NCBI GenBank assembly: GCA_030280995.1
Contig: JASXTE010000007.1
Location: 2,712,001-2,776,000, forward strand
DNA from: Hemileia vastatrix
Taxonomy: Eukaryota > Basidiomycota > Pucciniomycetes > Pucciniales > Zaghouaniaceae
Length of the DNA: 64,000 nt
Direction: 5' to 3'
Shown: piece after piece, positions 42,974-54,302 of the stretch
How the letters are laid out: each line of letters starts with the position of its first letter
How positions within the stretch are numbered: position 1 is the first letter of the stretch
The notes under the pieces: generated by a model
The model's input: only the letters and a program-made list of their open reading frames with translations
Told to the model about the DNA's origin: nothing
Database searches by the model: none
Translations under genes and position numbers: made by a program

Positions 42974-43300
42974 TGTCACGCGCCACGTGACACTCGAGGC
43001 AAAAGCAGCTCATTAAATCAATAATAAGAGGCTTTAAATCCATACTCGAAGCGCAGAAAGCAATTCTCCATAGCAACTGCGACTTTCCTTTGTGTAATCT
43101 CTATTCAACCGCGCTAGTCTAAACTCTAAATCTAAATTAGTCAATCTCTCAATAGTGTGTCTTAGTCTTTTTCTCAATAAGCGATGCACAGCGCAATAGT
43201 CAATGTAATAGTATATTAAAAGGTTTATGAAATGTCTGTGGATTATTAAGGGGTAGTGAGCATGGATGGAATGGTTAGTGGAGGATTAAAGGGTTAAAGG
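42974..43300 (+). repeat. 3' LTR of element C, first part
   Basis: Begins TGTCACGCGCCACGTGACAC. Interrupted by element G after GGGTTAAAGG and resumed at 55484 (ACGGATGTTAG). Confidence 0.9.
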
Positions 43301-44420
43301 TATGGTAAGGTAAACTCTTACAGTCGCCTTGCTGTAAGCAGAATCCGGAGGAGATATGTGGATTTAGCTGAAAACCCCGTCCTTCCAATAAAAATAACAA
43401 AATGGGAATTCTAAATCACTAAGCTAACCAGTCTACTTGGATCTGATTGATAAAAATAATGAAACTCTAAAATAATTAACGCTTATTGAGATTTAACTAA
43501 AAGTGGCTGTTGAGAAAGAAATACTGATAACAACAATTAAGGTGTACCAGTGAAAGATCTGAAAAGATTGACTTTTATGTTTTTATAATAATTTGAATTT
43601 TTATGAGACAGCAATAATCAAGTCCCAGTGATGAAGACCTTTCTAAAGATACCCTGTATGAAGTGTGATTTAAATTGTTTGAGTAGTATTTCTAAAATGT
43701 TATATATAAAATATAAAGTTATAAGGGTATTACAATTTATTTAATTTGTTGAGTAATAAAAAATGAGACTGTGGTTAAAGATTAAGCTGTATGATGTATC
43801 CCCCCCTCTCAATTTCGAGTTTGAGAGGCGCTTAAGTATTCCTAGTCATGTGCCTAAGTTTTCCCCTCCAGAGCTCCCCCAGAGTCAATCCGGAGCCCGT
43901 ACGGAGTCCGTACGGAGTCGAAGCGGAGTCCATACGGAGTCCGTCTGGACTTCCGGACTCAGTTAGAACCTTAAAAACTATAATAAAAAATCTAGAAAAA
44001 TTACACATAATAGAGCTACTTGCCCTTTATATTCCAAACTTATTTTCGTAGTCTGCGCAGCTCTAATTGCCCCGTGAAAATTCATCAAAGTTAAGTAGTT
44101 TCTGAAAACATAAATATTTCTATAAAACTTTAAAATTCATTTAAAAATATAAGAAAAAAAGTAAAAATTCTGGAAAAATTTCCCAAGGCTCTTGAGTGAC
44201 TCGACTTGATACTAATAAACTTTTCAGACCTTAAAAATAAGTTTTCTCCGTAAAATAAATTGTTTTTGTGTAGGCATTCGCTTGTGACCAATTTCTTCAT
44301 ATTTAAAACTCAAATAAATTAAATAAAACCCTTTTATATAAAAATAATAACACCAATCTTGCATGCCGTAATAACTCCATTTACGTACTTAGGTGCCATA
44401 CTAAACTTTAGGCTACCACA
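43301..44420 (-). repeat. 3' LTR of element G
   Basis: 1120 bp, partner of 54339-55483 (1145 bp). It includes the CGG/CCG array at 43889-43960; most of the length difference lies in that array. A related LTR is at 59659-60713. Confidence 0.92.
43889..43960. repeat. CGG/CCG-rich tandem array in the G 3' LTR
   Basis: Degenerate units of about 11-13 bp such as GTACGGAGTCC and GAAGCGGAGTCC, giving CGG-N3-CCG and CCG-N2-CGG arrangements. The counterpart in the other LTR (54930-55022) is about 20 bp longer. It stands out in an otherwise AT-rich region. Confidence 0.85.
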
Positions 44421-44543
44421 TCCTCCCTCCAATTGAGAATGTCTCCATTCTTATAACTTCGCACAAGTGGTTGAACACAATATTCATCTTTAACCTTCAA
44501 CCACCATCTTCTTTAATCAACTATAAAATTCATCTTCATCAAT

Positions 44544-45233
44544 ATGTCTTCCAAAGAGCTTTTCGCTCCATGTGAACTCTGCGCTCGATACCAGGTACCT
44601 TGTTTAATGTCCAACCCTAATCTTCCTGGCAGGACAGCTTGCGGCTTATGCCGTGTGAAAAAAGTCAAATGTAACCGGCCATTAGTTCCTTCTAAAACAA
44701 ATGTATATTTAGGACCAGCAGCTCTCCCTGATCCCTCGACTTCTAAAAAACGATCAAAAATTCCTGTCTTCTTAAAACAAATAAGATCAAAAGCAGCTTC
44801 AAAAGTTCAATCTTCATCAGCGGATCCCGGCCTTATTTTGCCTTCACAAGATCCTAATCCTATAACGCCAGTGCCCCCAACCAACTTTGCTGAGACTATG
44901 TTTCCTGGCTCTAAATGTAAGACCCTATTATCTTACTAGAAAACTTTTAATCAAAATTGACTAAACCTATGACTTAATAACATATTTGAACTTCTAGCTG
45001 TCGAAATAACCAACAACAATGATGTTGTTAGAGTTAAGACGGACTATATCAATCATTATCCAAATTTTCATCGCTATCTTTTTCTTGACTTTACTAATGA
45101 GTTGAAACAAAAAATGCTGGCCTATTTTCAAGAAACTCCAGCTAATAACCATGAAGACCTCATGAAAAGAAGAATTTTAATGCAAAGCTTTGATGATGAT
45201 GTTGAAAAATTTCAAAGAAATTATCTTTTCTAA
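44544..45233 (+). CDS. Zn2Cys6-type protein 1 in element G
   Basis: Exon 1 44544-44916, intron 44917-44997 (GTAAGACC...CTTCTAG), exon 2 44998-45233; about 202 aa. Residues 10-43 are CX2CX6CX12CX2CX6C (CELCARYQVPC, CGLCRVKKVKC). A basic, serine/proline-rich middle follows (SKKRSKIPVFLKQIRSK). Exon 2 is a compact helical domain (NHYPNFHRYLFLDFT, ANNHEDLMKRRILMQSF, DDDVEKFQRNYLF). No stop interrupts it, although G pol has several breaks. It starts about 120 bp inside the 3' LTR and is antisense to gag-pol. A decayed homologue sits at 60876. DNA binding inferred from the cluster. Confidence 0.78.
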
Positions 45234-45800
45234 CAGTATAACTTGATAAAATTTTGTTTTTGCTTGGTCTTCTTTAACTTTCAACATAAATGTTGTTTTC
45301 TTTCTCTCTGGCTTGATATAACATAAAATAAAATAAAATAATCTTGTGATGATTCCACTACTGAGAGCAAGGTTTGAATCCCTTCAGACTCCCATATACC
45401 AGTCTTCCTTCTTGTCACAGCATTGAGAGAGTGGATCTTCCTATGAGCCAAATACTCCTGATTCCAACCTCATAGGGCCCCCCACTGAGCCAAATTCTAT
45501 GATTCCAATCTTGCCATAAGGTCCTCCAAGCTTCACACCAAAAATGGCCTAACACTGAGGCACTAAAAAAATTCATTCCCTAAAATCCAACTACCATCCT
45601 AACTTCTGATTCCTTCATCACAATTTTCAGACTTTTCTATACAGCAAACCCATAAAATACTTTTGCCAGGCCTCCAATAATAATTTTAACTTTAGACCAT
45701 GTTAAAGCGCCACAAATTTCACCTAATTAACCATTATGCTTTCCTTAGCATCATCACCACCTAAAGCTTATCAGCACCCAATTCCAGAAATAATTGAATA
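45234..45800 (+). other. noncoding spacer between the two accessory genes of element G
   Basis: No ORF of note. A segment around 45355-45420 (GGTTTGAATCCCTTCAGACT) is repeated in element I near 61672, so it belongs to the element. It resembles a tRNA T-arm, but no tRNA can be folded around it. Confidence 0.5.
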
Positions 45801-46250
45801 ACCAGTTTAGAGTCTTAGTGGACAGTGATAAATTAAAAGATTGACATTCCAGTTTAAAGTCTTGGTGGACCAAACATATAATCGATTGCCAGTTTATGGT
45901 CTTGGTGGACCAAAGATCGTTTAGGTGCATAAATAACTTGAAATATTCCTAAGTAAGGCCAAGGCTTGACCAAAGATTGAATAAATTTGATAATCCAGTT
46001 TAATGTCATAGTGGACCAAACATTTGATTGACAAGTAATCCAGTATAAGGCCATAGTGGACCAATGAATGTTGAATTATCCTACAGATATTAATTTTCCA
46101 GTTTAAAGTCATAGTGGACTAAACAATGAATGAACTACCAGTTTAAAGTCATGGTGGACCAAACATTTGATCGATAAGAAATCCAGTTTAAGGTCATGGT
46201 GGACCCAACAACTTGATAATAGTCCAGTTTAGGGTCTTGGTGGACCTAAC
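45801..46250. repeat. minisatellite of CCAGTTTAAAGTCNTRGTGG units
   Basis: Nine degenerate copies of a 23-bp core (CCAGTTTA, 3-4 nt, TC, then TNGTGGACC) at about 45802, 45848, 45889, 45994, 46039, 46098, 46138, 46182 and 46222, separated by 15-80 bp of AT-rich sequence. Further copies at 48078 and 62171, and a related form inside G pol. It lies directly before the second accessory gene. Confidence 0.88.
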
Positions 46251-46339
46251 AACTTCTTTATCCTTGAACCCAGATTTTGCCACCAGCTTTCTTCATCCTA
46301 GTTTCAAGTTTTCTTCTTCAAAAAATATCTCCTAACAAG

Positions 46340-47352
46340 ATGAAACCTTCTGACTTCATTGCTTCAGCCGATCAATCTTGCAAATATTGTGCTTTCACCC
46401 ATAGGGAATGTATCTTCACTTTCAACTGGCAAAAGCACACTTATAACAGGGCCTGTTTATCCTGCTATGAGAAGAAAAGAAAATGTTCTGGCTTGAACTG
46501 TGGTTCTTTCCCCATTACTGCTACTAGCTTCGCCGCCTTCTGCAATCCTCCTCCTTCTTCTTCACCTTCTACTCCACCCCCTATTCCATCAACCTCTAAA
46601 GATCCCATACCTTTTTCTCCATCAGCCTATTTAAATATTTCTCCATCACCTAATCCTCTGGGTCCTTCTCTCCAATCTAGAATTGCTGCTACTCCCCCAA
46701 GAACTCTTGCTTCTCCCAGGGCCATGCTTCAACCTTCTAACAATTCTTCTCCTACTTCCAACATATTGAAGCACAAAAGGTCCTATAATAGCCAGCAATC
46801 TTCATCTTCTCTTGTTTCATCCAAAAGGCCCAGAACATCTACTTTAAACACCAAATCCAACACCAGTCCTCCTCATCTATCAAAAATAAAAAATCCTTTT
46901 TTAAACATAAAAAATCCCACTCCATTACCAAGTAAGCCGTTTATCTATGATCATGATAGTGTTGACACAGGTTAGTTGTCTCTTTTTATTTCTTAATCTT
47001 CAGGTTTTAAGTTGCTGATATTTTAATTTGATAAGCCTCCACCGGTTCTCCAATTTCATATTCAGCTTATGAACTACCAGAAACTAATCCAAGCTTCCCT
47101 AGAGTTCCAATTCACCTAGTGTCTGAAAAGCTTTTTGCTAATTTTAATAAACTTATCGCTTATTTCCAACAATACCCGCCCTCTGATAGATCAGAATCTT
47201 GGATGAGAGAGCAACTGTTAAGAGACCTTTTCAAAATAGCCAACTGGCTTCAACACTATCGTGACTGTGAAATAAGATTCAAATCCCAGAAAATTGATCA
47301 AGGTCCTTCTAAATTTTCTAATTATGATTCTTCAAAAGATAACAAACCTTGA
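46340..47352 (+). CDS. Zn2Cys6-type protein 2 in element G
   Basis: Exon 1 46340-46970, intron 46971-47065 (GTTAGTTG...ATTCAG, 95 nt), exon 2 47066-47352; about 305 aa, in frame across the junction (VDTAYELPE). Residues 14-49 are CX2CX6CX14CX2CX6C (CKYCAFTHREC, CLSCYEKKRKC). A long Ser/Pro-rich region with a basic patch (SSKRPRTS) follows. Exon 2 is a helical domain (KLFANFNKLIAYFQQYP, WMREQLLRDLFKIANWL). Same two-part plan as the first accessory gene but little residue identity. Open throughout. The minisatellite lies just upstream. Antisense to gag-pol. Confidence 0.75.
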
Positions 47353-48466
47353 TGGTGTTCTTCCTGGTATGTAGCTTTCTTGAATAATGTTTGAAAAATA
47401 AAAAATATAAACATCTAAACTACCTAAAACTAAAATACCTTTTATTTTATTTTATTTTTTTATTTTTTAATTTTTAATTTTAATTTTTAATTTTTAATTT
47501 TTAATTTTTAATTTTTATTTTTAATTTTTATTCTTTTTATTTTTTTTTAGTTATTTTATTTATTTATGAATTTTTTTTTTTTTTCCCTTTTTTTTTTAAT
47601 ATTTTTATTTTGATTTTTTTTATAAAATAAAAGATTTTTTTAAAAAAAAAGATAGTTTTGAAATAAAAGTTAAAATTTAATTTTTAAAGAAAGATAAAAA
47701 AAGTAATAGAAAATTTTTCTTTTTTTTTTTTTTTAAAATAAAATTTTAAAAGATGCCCCCCGGCCATTTGATGAGCCGTACCCTCGACATCATACCCACA
47801 TCCAAGTGCAACTTGATGTGGTTACACAATTTTGAGAAATTGAAAAGAAAAGAAAATAAATGAAAGTTTTTAGAAGATAATTTTTATAATGATGATCACT
47901 GGGTGGGCTCCCTCCAATTTATAAAAATGATTAGAGACCACCAGTGAGCATCACCTTTACAATAATTCATAATATATATTAAGAAAAGAAATCACAATCT
48001 AACATAAAAAATCAAAAACAAAATAAAATAAAAAGAATCTTGAATCCGGCGTTGAGAGCGGTGTCTCTTGATTCGTTCCAGTTTATAGTCTTAGTGGACT
48101 TCCTATAATTAAAAGACAAAGCCAGGATTCAACTAGAAACAGGGAAAATTTTGGAAACGAACATTATGGGGTAATTGTGTATAGAGCAGCCAGCCCATAA
48201 ATTACCCCCACACTTACCAATATTAAATTAAGAAGGTTCCCCTGTGAACACTTCTTCCAATAAATTTAAAAAATTTTCCAACACTATCTTCACCCATATT
48301 TTAAGAATTTTAAGTTTTCAAAAATTTCAAAGAAGGTCTTCTTGAATTTCGTAAAGCTTCATCACAGTTTTGTTGCTCATATGCAGTGTAACAATAGTAA
48401 ATTATTTGATAAAAAAAAGAAGATAGTTTATCCTTGTTGCGGAGGTCGATAAGATTTTTATAAACA
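47353..48466. other. 3' untranslated region and low-complexity spacer of element G
   Basis: TTTTTAATTTTTAA repeats at 47440-47560 and homopolymer runs to about 47740, then a more complex stretch with CCAGTTTATAGTCTTAGTGG at 48078 and TAGTTTATCCTTGTTGCGGA at 48427. No gene supported. Confidence 0.6.
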
Positions 48467-51400
48467 TCATAGTTTATCCTCATTGCGGAGGTAGACTTCG
48501 GAACTCCTGGTGCCTCTAGGATAGAACCGTTTCACTTGATCGGCTGCTACCCTCTTCTTCAATACTACTCCATCCAACTCTTCTAACACATATGAACTGC
48601 CAGAAACTTGCTCCTTGATTTTATACGGTCCATTCCACCTATCTGCAAACATCTTTCCCCACTGACTTTCCAAACTCCTATTATACACCAAGACCATATC
48701 TCCTGGGTTCAAAGGTTTCATTAATCAATGTGACAACGGCTCATCCCAATATCTAACTGATTGATTTCTGATCTTCATCATCCGCGAATATGCCTTTTCT
48801 AAATATTCTTCTTTCTTTTCTAGCTGCATCATTCTTGCACACAATAATTCATCAGTAGTTTTGACCGTGTCCCAGTCAACTCCAAGTTATGATTCAGCTT
48901 CTAAATCAACCGGTAAAACTGCTTTCAGTCCAAAAACAAGTTCATAAGGTGAAAATCCGGTCGTCCTTTTGGCAGTGATTCGATCAGCAAATAAAACTAA
49001 AGGTAAATAGTGCCTCCACTTTTTGGCACTTGTCCCACACATTTTAACTAAAGCATCCTTAATAACTTGATGCCCTCTTTCAACCATGCCTTCAGCTTCA
49101 GGATAATATGGGGTTGCTACCCTAACCTTTGATCCAACTTTCAATACGGCCTCTTTAAACTCTCTCCCAAATTCAGGACCTCCATCTACCGTTACCAATT
49201 TTATCACTCCATATCAATATACCCAATTATTCAAAAAAAATTCTGCCACATTTTTGGCAGTTAAATTAATAGGAGGCGCTGCCTCTACCCAACCAGATAA
49301 ATCATCTCTGGCCACAATTAAATATTTATACCGTCCCTCTTTTATATGAACGGCATCTAAACTAACTCTCCCAAAGAGAGTATATTCACCGGTTGCACGT
49401 CCAGGTTCTTTTGGCCTTAAATAACTTCGTCTTTGACATTCTTCGCATGACTGAACCCACTGTTTAACAGCCATCTTCATGCCAGGCCACCAAAATCGAT
49501 CAGAAATTCTTCTAAACGTTTCTCCAACACCTCTATGCCCGAGATCTTCATGCAGTGATTTCAAAACTAATTCTTGCCCCTTCTGTTGAGTTATAACTAC
49601 TTGAGGATTTGGATACCTTCTCCTCATTAAACGTCAACCAGATAGGTAAAACGTAGATGACATCCTCTTGATAGCCACCCATTCATCGTCTTCACAATCT
49701 TCTGGCCTCTCTAAAGTCAACAAATATTTGACTAACAAAAAATAAAAACCAGTCTGACCCCAGACTTCATCTTGAAAATCGATTAATATAACATCAATAG
49801 GGACTTCTCTATCACCAATATCACCTGCACATGAATGAGCCAATAATCTTTGACCCCTAAATAAATCTTTAATCGAGCTATGTTGACGTTTTTCATCTAA
49901 ACCTTTGGATCCTTCTTAAACCGTATTTGAAAATACCTCTTTCTCTTTATCCACCTTTTTATTTAAATTCTCTAATTCTCCAACATATACACCATTCCTT
50001 AACTTACTACTATCCCACACTACCAATCCATCTTCCTCTACATACACCACATCCTCTTCTACCTCCTTTCTACCGAATTTATCTACACCTTTTCCAACAC
50101 CTTTATTAACATAAAAACTATTTTCCAGTTTATCCTCTTGGTGGAGGTCATCATCATCATAATCTAAACACAATAGTCCTGCCAGTTTAACCTCATGGGG
50201 GAGGTATGGAAAGTCTTCAGCTCCTTTAGTGCTGGCATTGATAATAGGTATATCTTCATCGAACTCTTCTGAGTCTGAATCTTCTTCAGTGGGTGGTCTC
50301 CTTGATAAACCATCTGGCATAGTAAAAGTCTTGCCAGGCTTATGAACTAAATCAAATGAAAAATGTTGAATAAAAGCTACCCATCTTGTCATGGGTGTGT
50401 TCAGTAAACTTGGGGAATTAATCATCTGGATTAACAATTTCGCATCCACTTGCAACTCAAAATGTTGCCCCCACAAAATATGCTGAAGTTTCTTCAGTAT
50501 TTTTGCCACACCACATAATTCCAATTTTGGTTGCGAATATCTTGATTGGACCTCAGTAAATACTACAGATTCATACCTAACTGGTGTGATGTAACCAGCT
50601 TTATCCATCTGAGACAAAACCGCCCCAGCTGCAACCTGACTTGAATCAACTGCTAAATAAATTCTGCCAGCATTTTTTCCATAATCCAACTTGTGCAGGA
50701 CTAAATCCTTCCCCACAACCTCCTTTAACTTCACAAACGCCTTCTCACACTCTTCATCCCACTCCCAGTCTGCATCCTTTCATGTTAACCGTCTCAATGG
50801 AGCAGCCAAGGAAGAAAAGTCCTTGATAAACATTCTAAAATATACACAAACGCCTAAAAACCCTCTAATTTTGGTCGTATTCTTGGATCTTGGCCAGGAC
50901 TGAATTTTGTTAACTTTCTTCTTTGACATAATCCTACCCTCTCTACATACCACATGGCCTAATATTTCTAAGGCTGGCACACAACAGGAAAATTTTGAAC
51001 CTGAAATAGTTAACCCAGCCTCTTCAATTCGAAACAAGATTCTTTCTAATGTAATTGCAAACTCCCAAATGAATTTGCGTATCCCGGGATTCTCTTCCAA
51101 CACCTGGTTTTCATAGTCGGTTGTTGGTCCCTTAATTCCTCCATCATCTATAAAGATTCCAGCATATTGTGGAATTTCATCTTGAAGGATCCAAGCCATC
51201 TGAGCTTGATAAACTGCAACCGAATTTGTTGCTCCTTGAGGTAATCTTGTTAACTGTAAACGTCCAAGTGGTGTATCAAATGTAGTGAGAGGCCTTGAGT
51301 CCGGATTTATTCTCTCTCATCATATCCACCCATAATATCTCCCAAACCATAACACACTCTCCCTGCAAACGCTTCAACAAACTCCTCAGCACTTGGCGGT

Positions 51401-52779
51401 ATCCCTGAATCCTTAATTGTAACCCTATTTAATTCCCTAAGATCATGAACAACTCTAAGCTTGCCATTTGGTTTCTTGATACAAAATACCGGACTAGAAT
51501 AACTTGATGTTGATTGCTCATACAGTCCAGTGCGTATCTGTTCTCTGACAACTTCAATATAGGCTTCTTTTAATGCAGCAAGAATAGGAATTGGTTTCTG
51601 CTTCCACGGTTCATGACATACCACAGGAATCTTGTAAGGCTCCCCATATGAATGCTTCAACACCCCTCTCTCCTCTTCTACAAAAGCAATGGCCTTCTCT
51701 CGCTTGACCATCACATCCAACAACAACTTCTTCTCTTCACCAGACAACCAACCATCAGGTCCAAAATTAACAACACCCAGTCTCTCAAAAGTGATTCTTG
51801 ACGTCTCAGAAAATTCAGGCGGATTCTTTACCAAGGGACTTTCATAAGGATCTCTTGATAACCTTGGTCTTCTCAAGGGTGGATTTAATTTGGCAGGTAG
51901 CGGTTCATTAATAGGTCGAACTTTATTTGCTACTTTCTTATATTTGGCTGCGTCCACATCTAAATAAACTTGAGGTAAAACATTTTCTTTTGTATCGCCA
52001 TTAAAACTTTCATCAAATGAATCTTCTTCATCTCCAGAATCAGAATAAGAAAAATTAGAAAAATATTTTAATTCATTATTAAATTTTACCCTTTTCTCTT
52101 TTCCCTCGTCTAGTTTATAATCAGATTTTCCAACACCTTTGCTTCCCTTATCCAACAGTAAATTGCCCAAAAAGAAAGTTGGCAGTTTAACCTCTTGCTG
52201 GAGAACCGGAATTGAATTTTCACAAAAATTATTTTTTTGTGTTTTAATTATACTGAGATTTTTTATTGGATTTTGATAAGATTTTTGCAGTTTACCCTCT
52301 TGCTGGAGGTCCATAATAGAAGGAGATAATTGCAGTTTAACCTCTTTCTGGAGGTCCATAATAGCATTTTCACATAAATTATTTTTTTGTGTTTTAATTA
52401 TGCCAAGATTTTTTATTGGATTTTGATGTGATTTTTGAAGTTTACCCTCTTGCTGGAGGTCCGGAATAACATTTTCACATAAGTTATTTTTTTGTGTTTT
52501 ACTTATACCAAGATTTTTTATTGGGTTTTGATGAGATAATTGCAGTTTTCCCTCTTTCTGGAGGTCCATAATAGAAGGAGATAATTGCAGCTTAACCTCT
52601 TTCTGGAGGTCGAACAACATACCCTTCCAATTTTTATCCAACCTAATTTGGCCCATTTTGCCTTTTTCACCATTTTTAAATTTAATAGAAAAACAGGGTA
52701 AATCCAATAAACATATAGAAAAGTCCAAAACGTATTTGCACCCCAAAGTAATATTAACAGAAAATAATTGAGAACCCAC
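48467..52779 (-). pseudogene. pol: element G pol: RT, RNase H, integrase (several breaks)
   Basis: Pieces in order: 52779-51307 (a repeat-rich head, then RT fingers: SSPVFCIKKPNGKLRVVHDL, GGYDERE); a 1-nt shift; 51199-50780 (RT palm with FIDDGGIKGP, LGHVV); 50734-49916 (RNase H: LAVDSSQVAAGAVLSQ, ELCGVAKIL); a linker piece 49843-49634; 49627-49214 (integrase zinc finger HEDLGHRGV, CEECQRRS and core start SLDAVHIKEG); 49207-48887 (VDGGPEFGREF, EAEGMVERGH); 48721-48467 (SH3-like end: GDMVLVYNRSLESQWGK, RFYPRG). No protease motif was recognised. The C-terminus ends at EVYLRNEDKL. At least six lesions. Confidence 0.85.
52185..52620 (-). repeat. coding repeats with DLQQEGKLQ motif in element G
   Basis: Six degenerate copies of a 26-bp core (plus strand: GCAGTTTAACCTCTTNCTGG, then AGGTCC) within units that also encode NPIKNLGIIKTQKNNLCEN. 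On the coding strand each core gives DLQKEVKLQ or DLQQEGKLQ. Related cores occur in the linker at 50125 and 50182 (LHQEDKLEN, LPHEVKLAG), at the pol end (48470) and after gag (52958). Confidence 0.85.
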
Positions 52780-52979
52780 TTAAATTATCTCCAAGTGAGC
52801 TGACCTATTGCAATACGGTATCTCATCCTGAGGAGAGATTACAACATTAGAGTGATCAGCCCCAGCTACCCCAAAAAATGAGGGCATTCATAATAATTTG
52901 AATCCTGAATAAATTGAAGACATAACAATAAAAGAAAATTTCAGCCCAGTATAGGTAGTTTATCCTCATTTCGGAGGAA

Positions 52980-54161
52980 TTAAATTCTTGATATCCCCTG
53001 GAGATAATCTATAATTTTGCCCCAAGGGCTTATCCACCGATTCCATAAAACCCAAAAATAAACCCCCATAATTTGTCCTACCATTGGACATAAAAAATAA
53101 ACAACCCTTTTCCAAAACATGAGTGCATCCAATTTATGCTCTCTATTATCAAATGCCACTAAACTCTTTATTAGTGCAGGGAAAAGCATATCCTCCTTAA
53201 CAATCTCTCCCTGAGATTGTAACAAATCCACCATATCCATATCTTCATTGCAGACAGTCTCTGCTTCTAAAGACAAAACCTGAGGCAAAAAATCCTCTAA
53301 ATCCGATTTTGAATCATTCAACACAAAATTATCCCCATCTTCCAAAATTTTGTCATTAATGACAACAATATCTTCATCTTCAAAAATCTCTTCTTTCCCA
53401 ACAGAATTGTTAACAAAAATAATATCTTCAGGCTGGACAAAATCTTCAGGAATTGCTGATTCCAAAAATTCAACAGAAGCTAATTCTTCTAAACCGCCCT
53501 CTTCTATCTCTTGAACAAGAAAAACCTCTTTTCCAGAGTCCAAATCAACAGAATTATGAGTATCCAGATGTTCTAAAATAGCCTTCTTTAGCACCTCCAT
53601 ACCAGGAATCCTAGTTTCTCCATCTGGGAGATCCTTCATTAAATTTGCATTAATAAGCACCATCAAAACATCTTTCTTAACCTTTTCCCCCATAGCATCC
53701 CAAAAAACATACTTTGATGCATTATCATGAAATAAAATTTCATACTCCAACAAATAATCCAGAACCACCTGAAATTCAACCATAAACTGATGATACTGAT
53801 GCAGAGATGTCACACCACCTTTTGATTCCCATTTCCTAGCTATATCCTTTAGATCCTCCAATGAATAAACTTTTGGCCACCTTTTTTCCATTTCCATCTT
53901 GAGCTTTCTCCAATCTTTATCTTTATAACCATCCATAGAAATAACCTCCTTTTCCACCTCTCTGTCCGAAATAAAGAACCTAATCTGCTTCACCATATCC
54001 AAAGGTAAAGCACCATCAATCACAGCTGCAGTTTCATACCTATTTAAAAATCCTTCTAAATCATCTCCAGAAAACTTGGGCCCAACCCAAGATACAATCC
54101 TTACTGATGCCCTAACAGGTACACCGGCAGCCAACACAGCAGTTCCACTAGTAGAAGACAT
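52980..54161 (-). CDS. gag: gag of element G
   Basis: ATG at 54161 (MSSTSGTAVLAAGVPVRASV), open for 393 codons. Retrotransposon gag fold is suggested by FSGDDLEGFLNRYETAAVID, WRKLKMEMEKRWPKVYSLED and LHQYHQFMVEFQ. An acidic tail follows (QEIEEGGLEELASVEFLES). No zinc knuckle seen. The stop is followed by a spacer and the pol frame at 52779, in a different frame. Intact, in contrast to pol. Confidence 0.75.
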   Translation of the reverse strand: MSSTSGTAVLAAGVPVRASVRIVSWVGPKFSGDDLEGFLNRYETAAVIDGALPLDMVKQIRFFISDREVEKEVISMDGYKDKDWRKLKMEMEKRWPKVYSLEDLKDIARKWESKGGVTSLHQYHQFMVEFQVVLDYLLEYEILFHDNASKYVFWDAMGEKVKKDVLMVLINANLMKDLPDGETRIPGMEVLKKAILEHLDTHNSVDLDSGKEVFLVQEIEEGGLEELASVEFLESAIPEDFVQPEDIIFVNNSVGKEEIFEDEDIVVINDKILEDGDNFVLNDSKSDLEDFLPQVLSLEAETVCNEDMDMVDLLQSQGEIVKEDMLFPALIKSLVAFDNREHKLDALMFWKRVVYFLCPMVGQIMGVYFWVLWNRWISPWGKIIDYLQGISRI

Positions 54162-54300
54162 CCCAAAACATAAGAAAAGCGTTAACAACGGTTAAAATAA
54201 CAAGCCTCTTGCAGGCCAATAACAAAAATCCAATTAGAGTTCCAGAAAATAAGCCTCTTGCAGCCTAAGAACGTTCTTGATTCAAGTAAGTCTCCTAAGG
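54162..54300 (-). other. leader of element G
   Basis: Untranslated leader with two copies of a CTTGCAGGCC/CTTGCAGCCT block (about 54208 and 54256, plus-strand reading). No ORF. Confidence 0.5.
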
Positions 54301-54302
54301 AA

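Noticed and set aside
42334..42990. plus-strand ORFs opposite the C zinc-cluster gene, and likewise 8322-8843 minus opposite the D gene
   Set aside because: Mirror frames of the cluster genes; serine runs are the complement of the acidic region.
45355..45420. tRNA-like T-arm (GGTTTGAATCCC) in element G
   Set aside because: No cloverleaf can be drawn around it; the same block recurs in element I as part of the transposon spacer.
45801..46250. CRISPR-like array
   Set aside because: Units are degenerate, spacing is irregular (15-80 bp), the sequence is eukaryotic and inside a retrotransposon; it is a minisatellite.
50641..50903. plus-strand ORFs opposite G RNase H/RT
   Set aside because: Complement of conserved pol motifs; no start or splice evidence.
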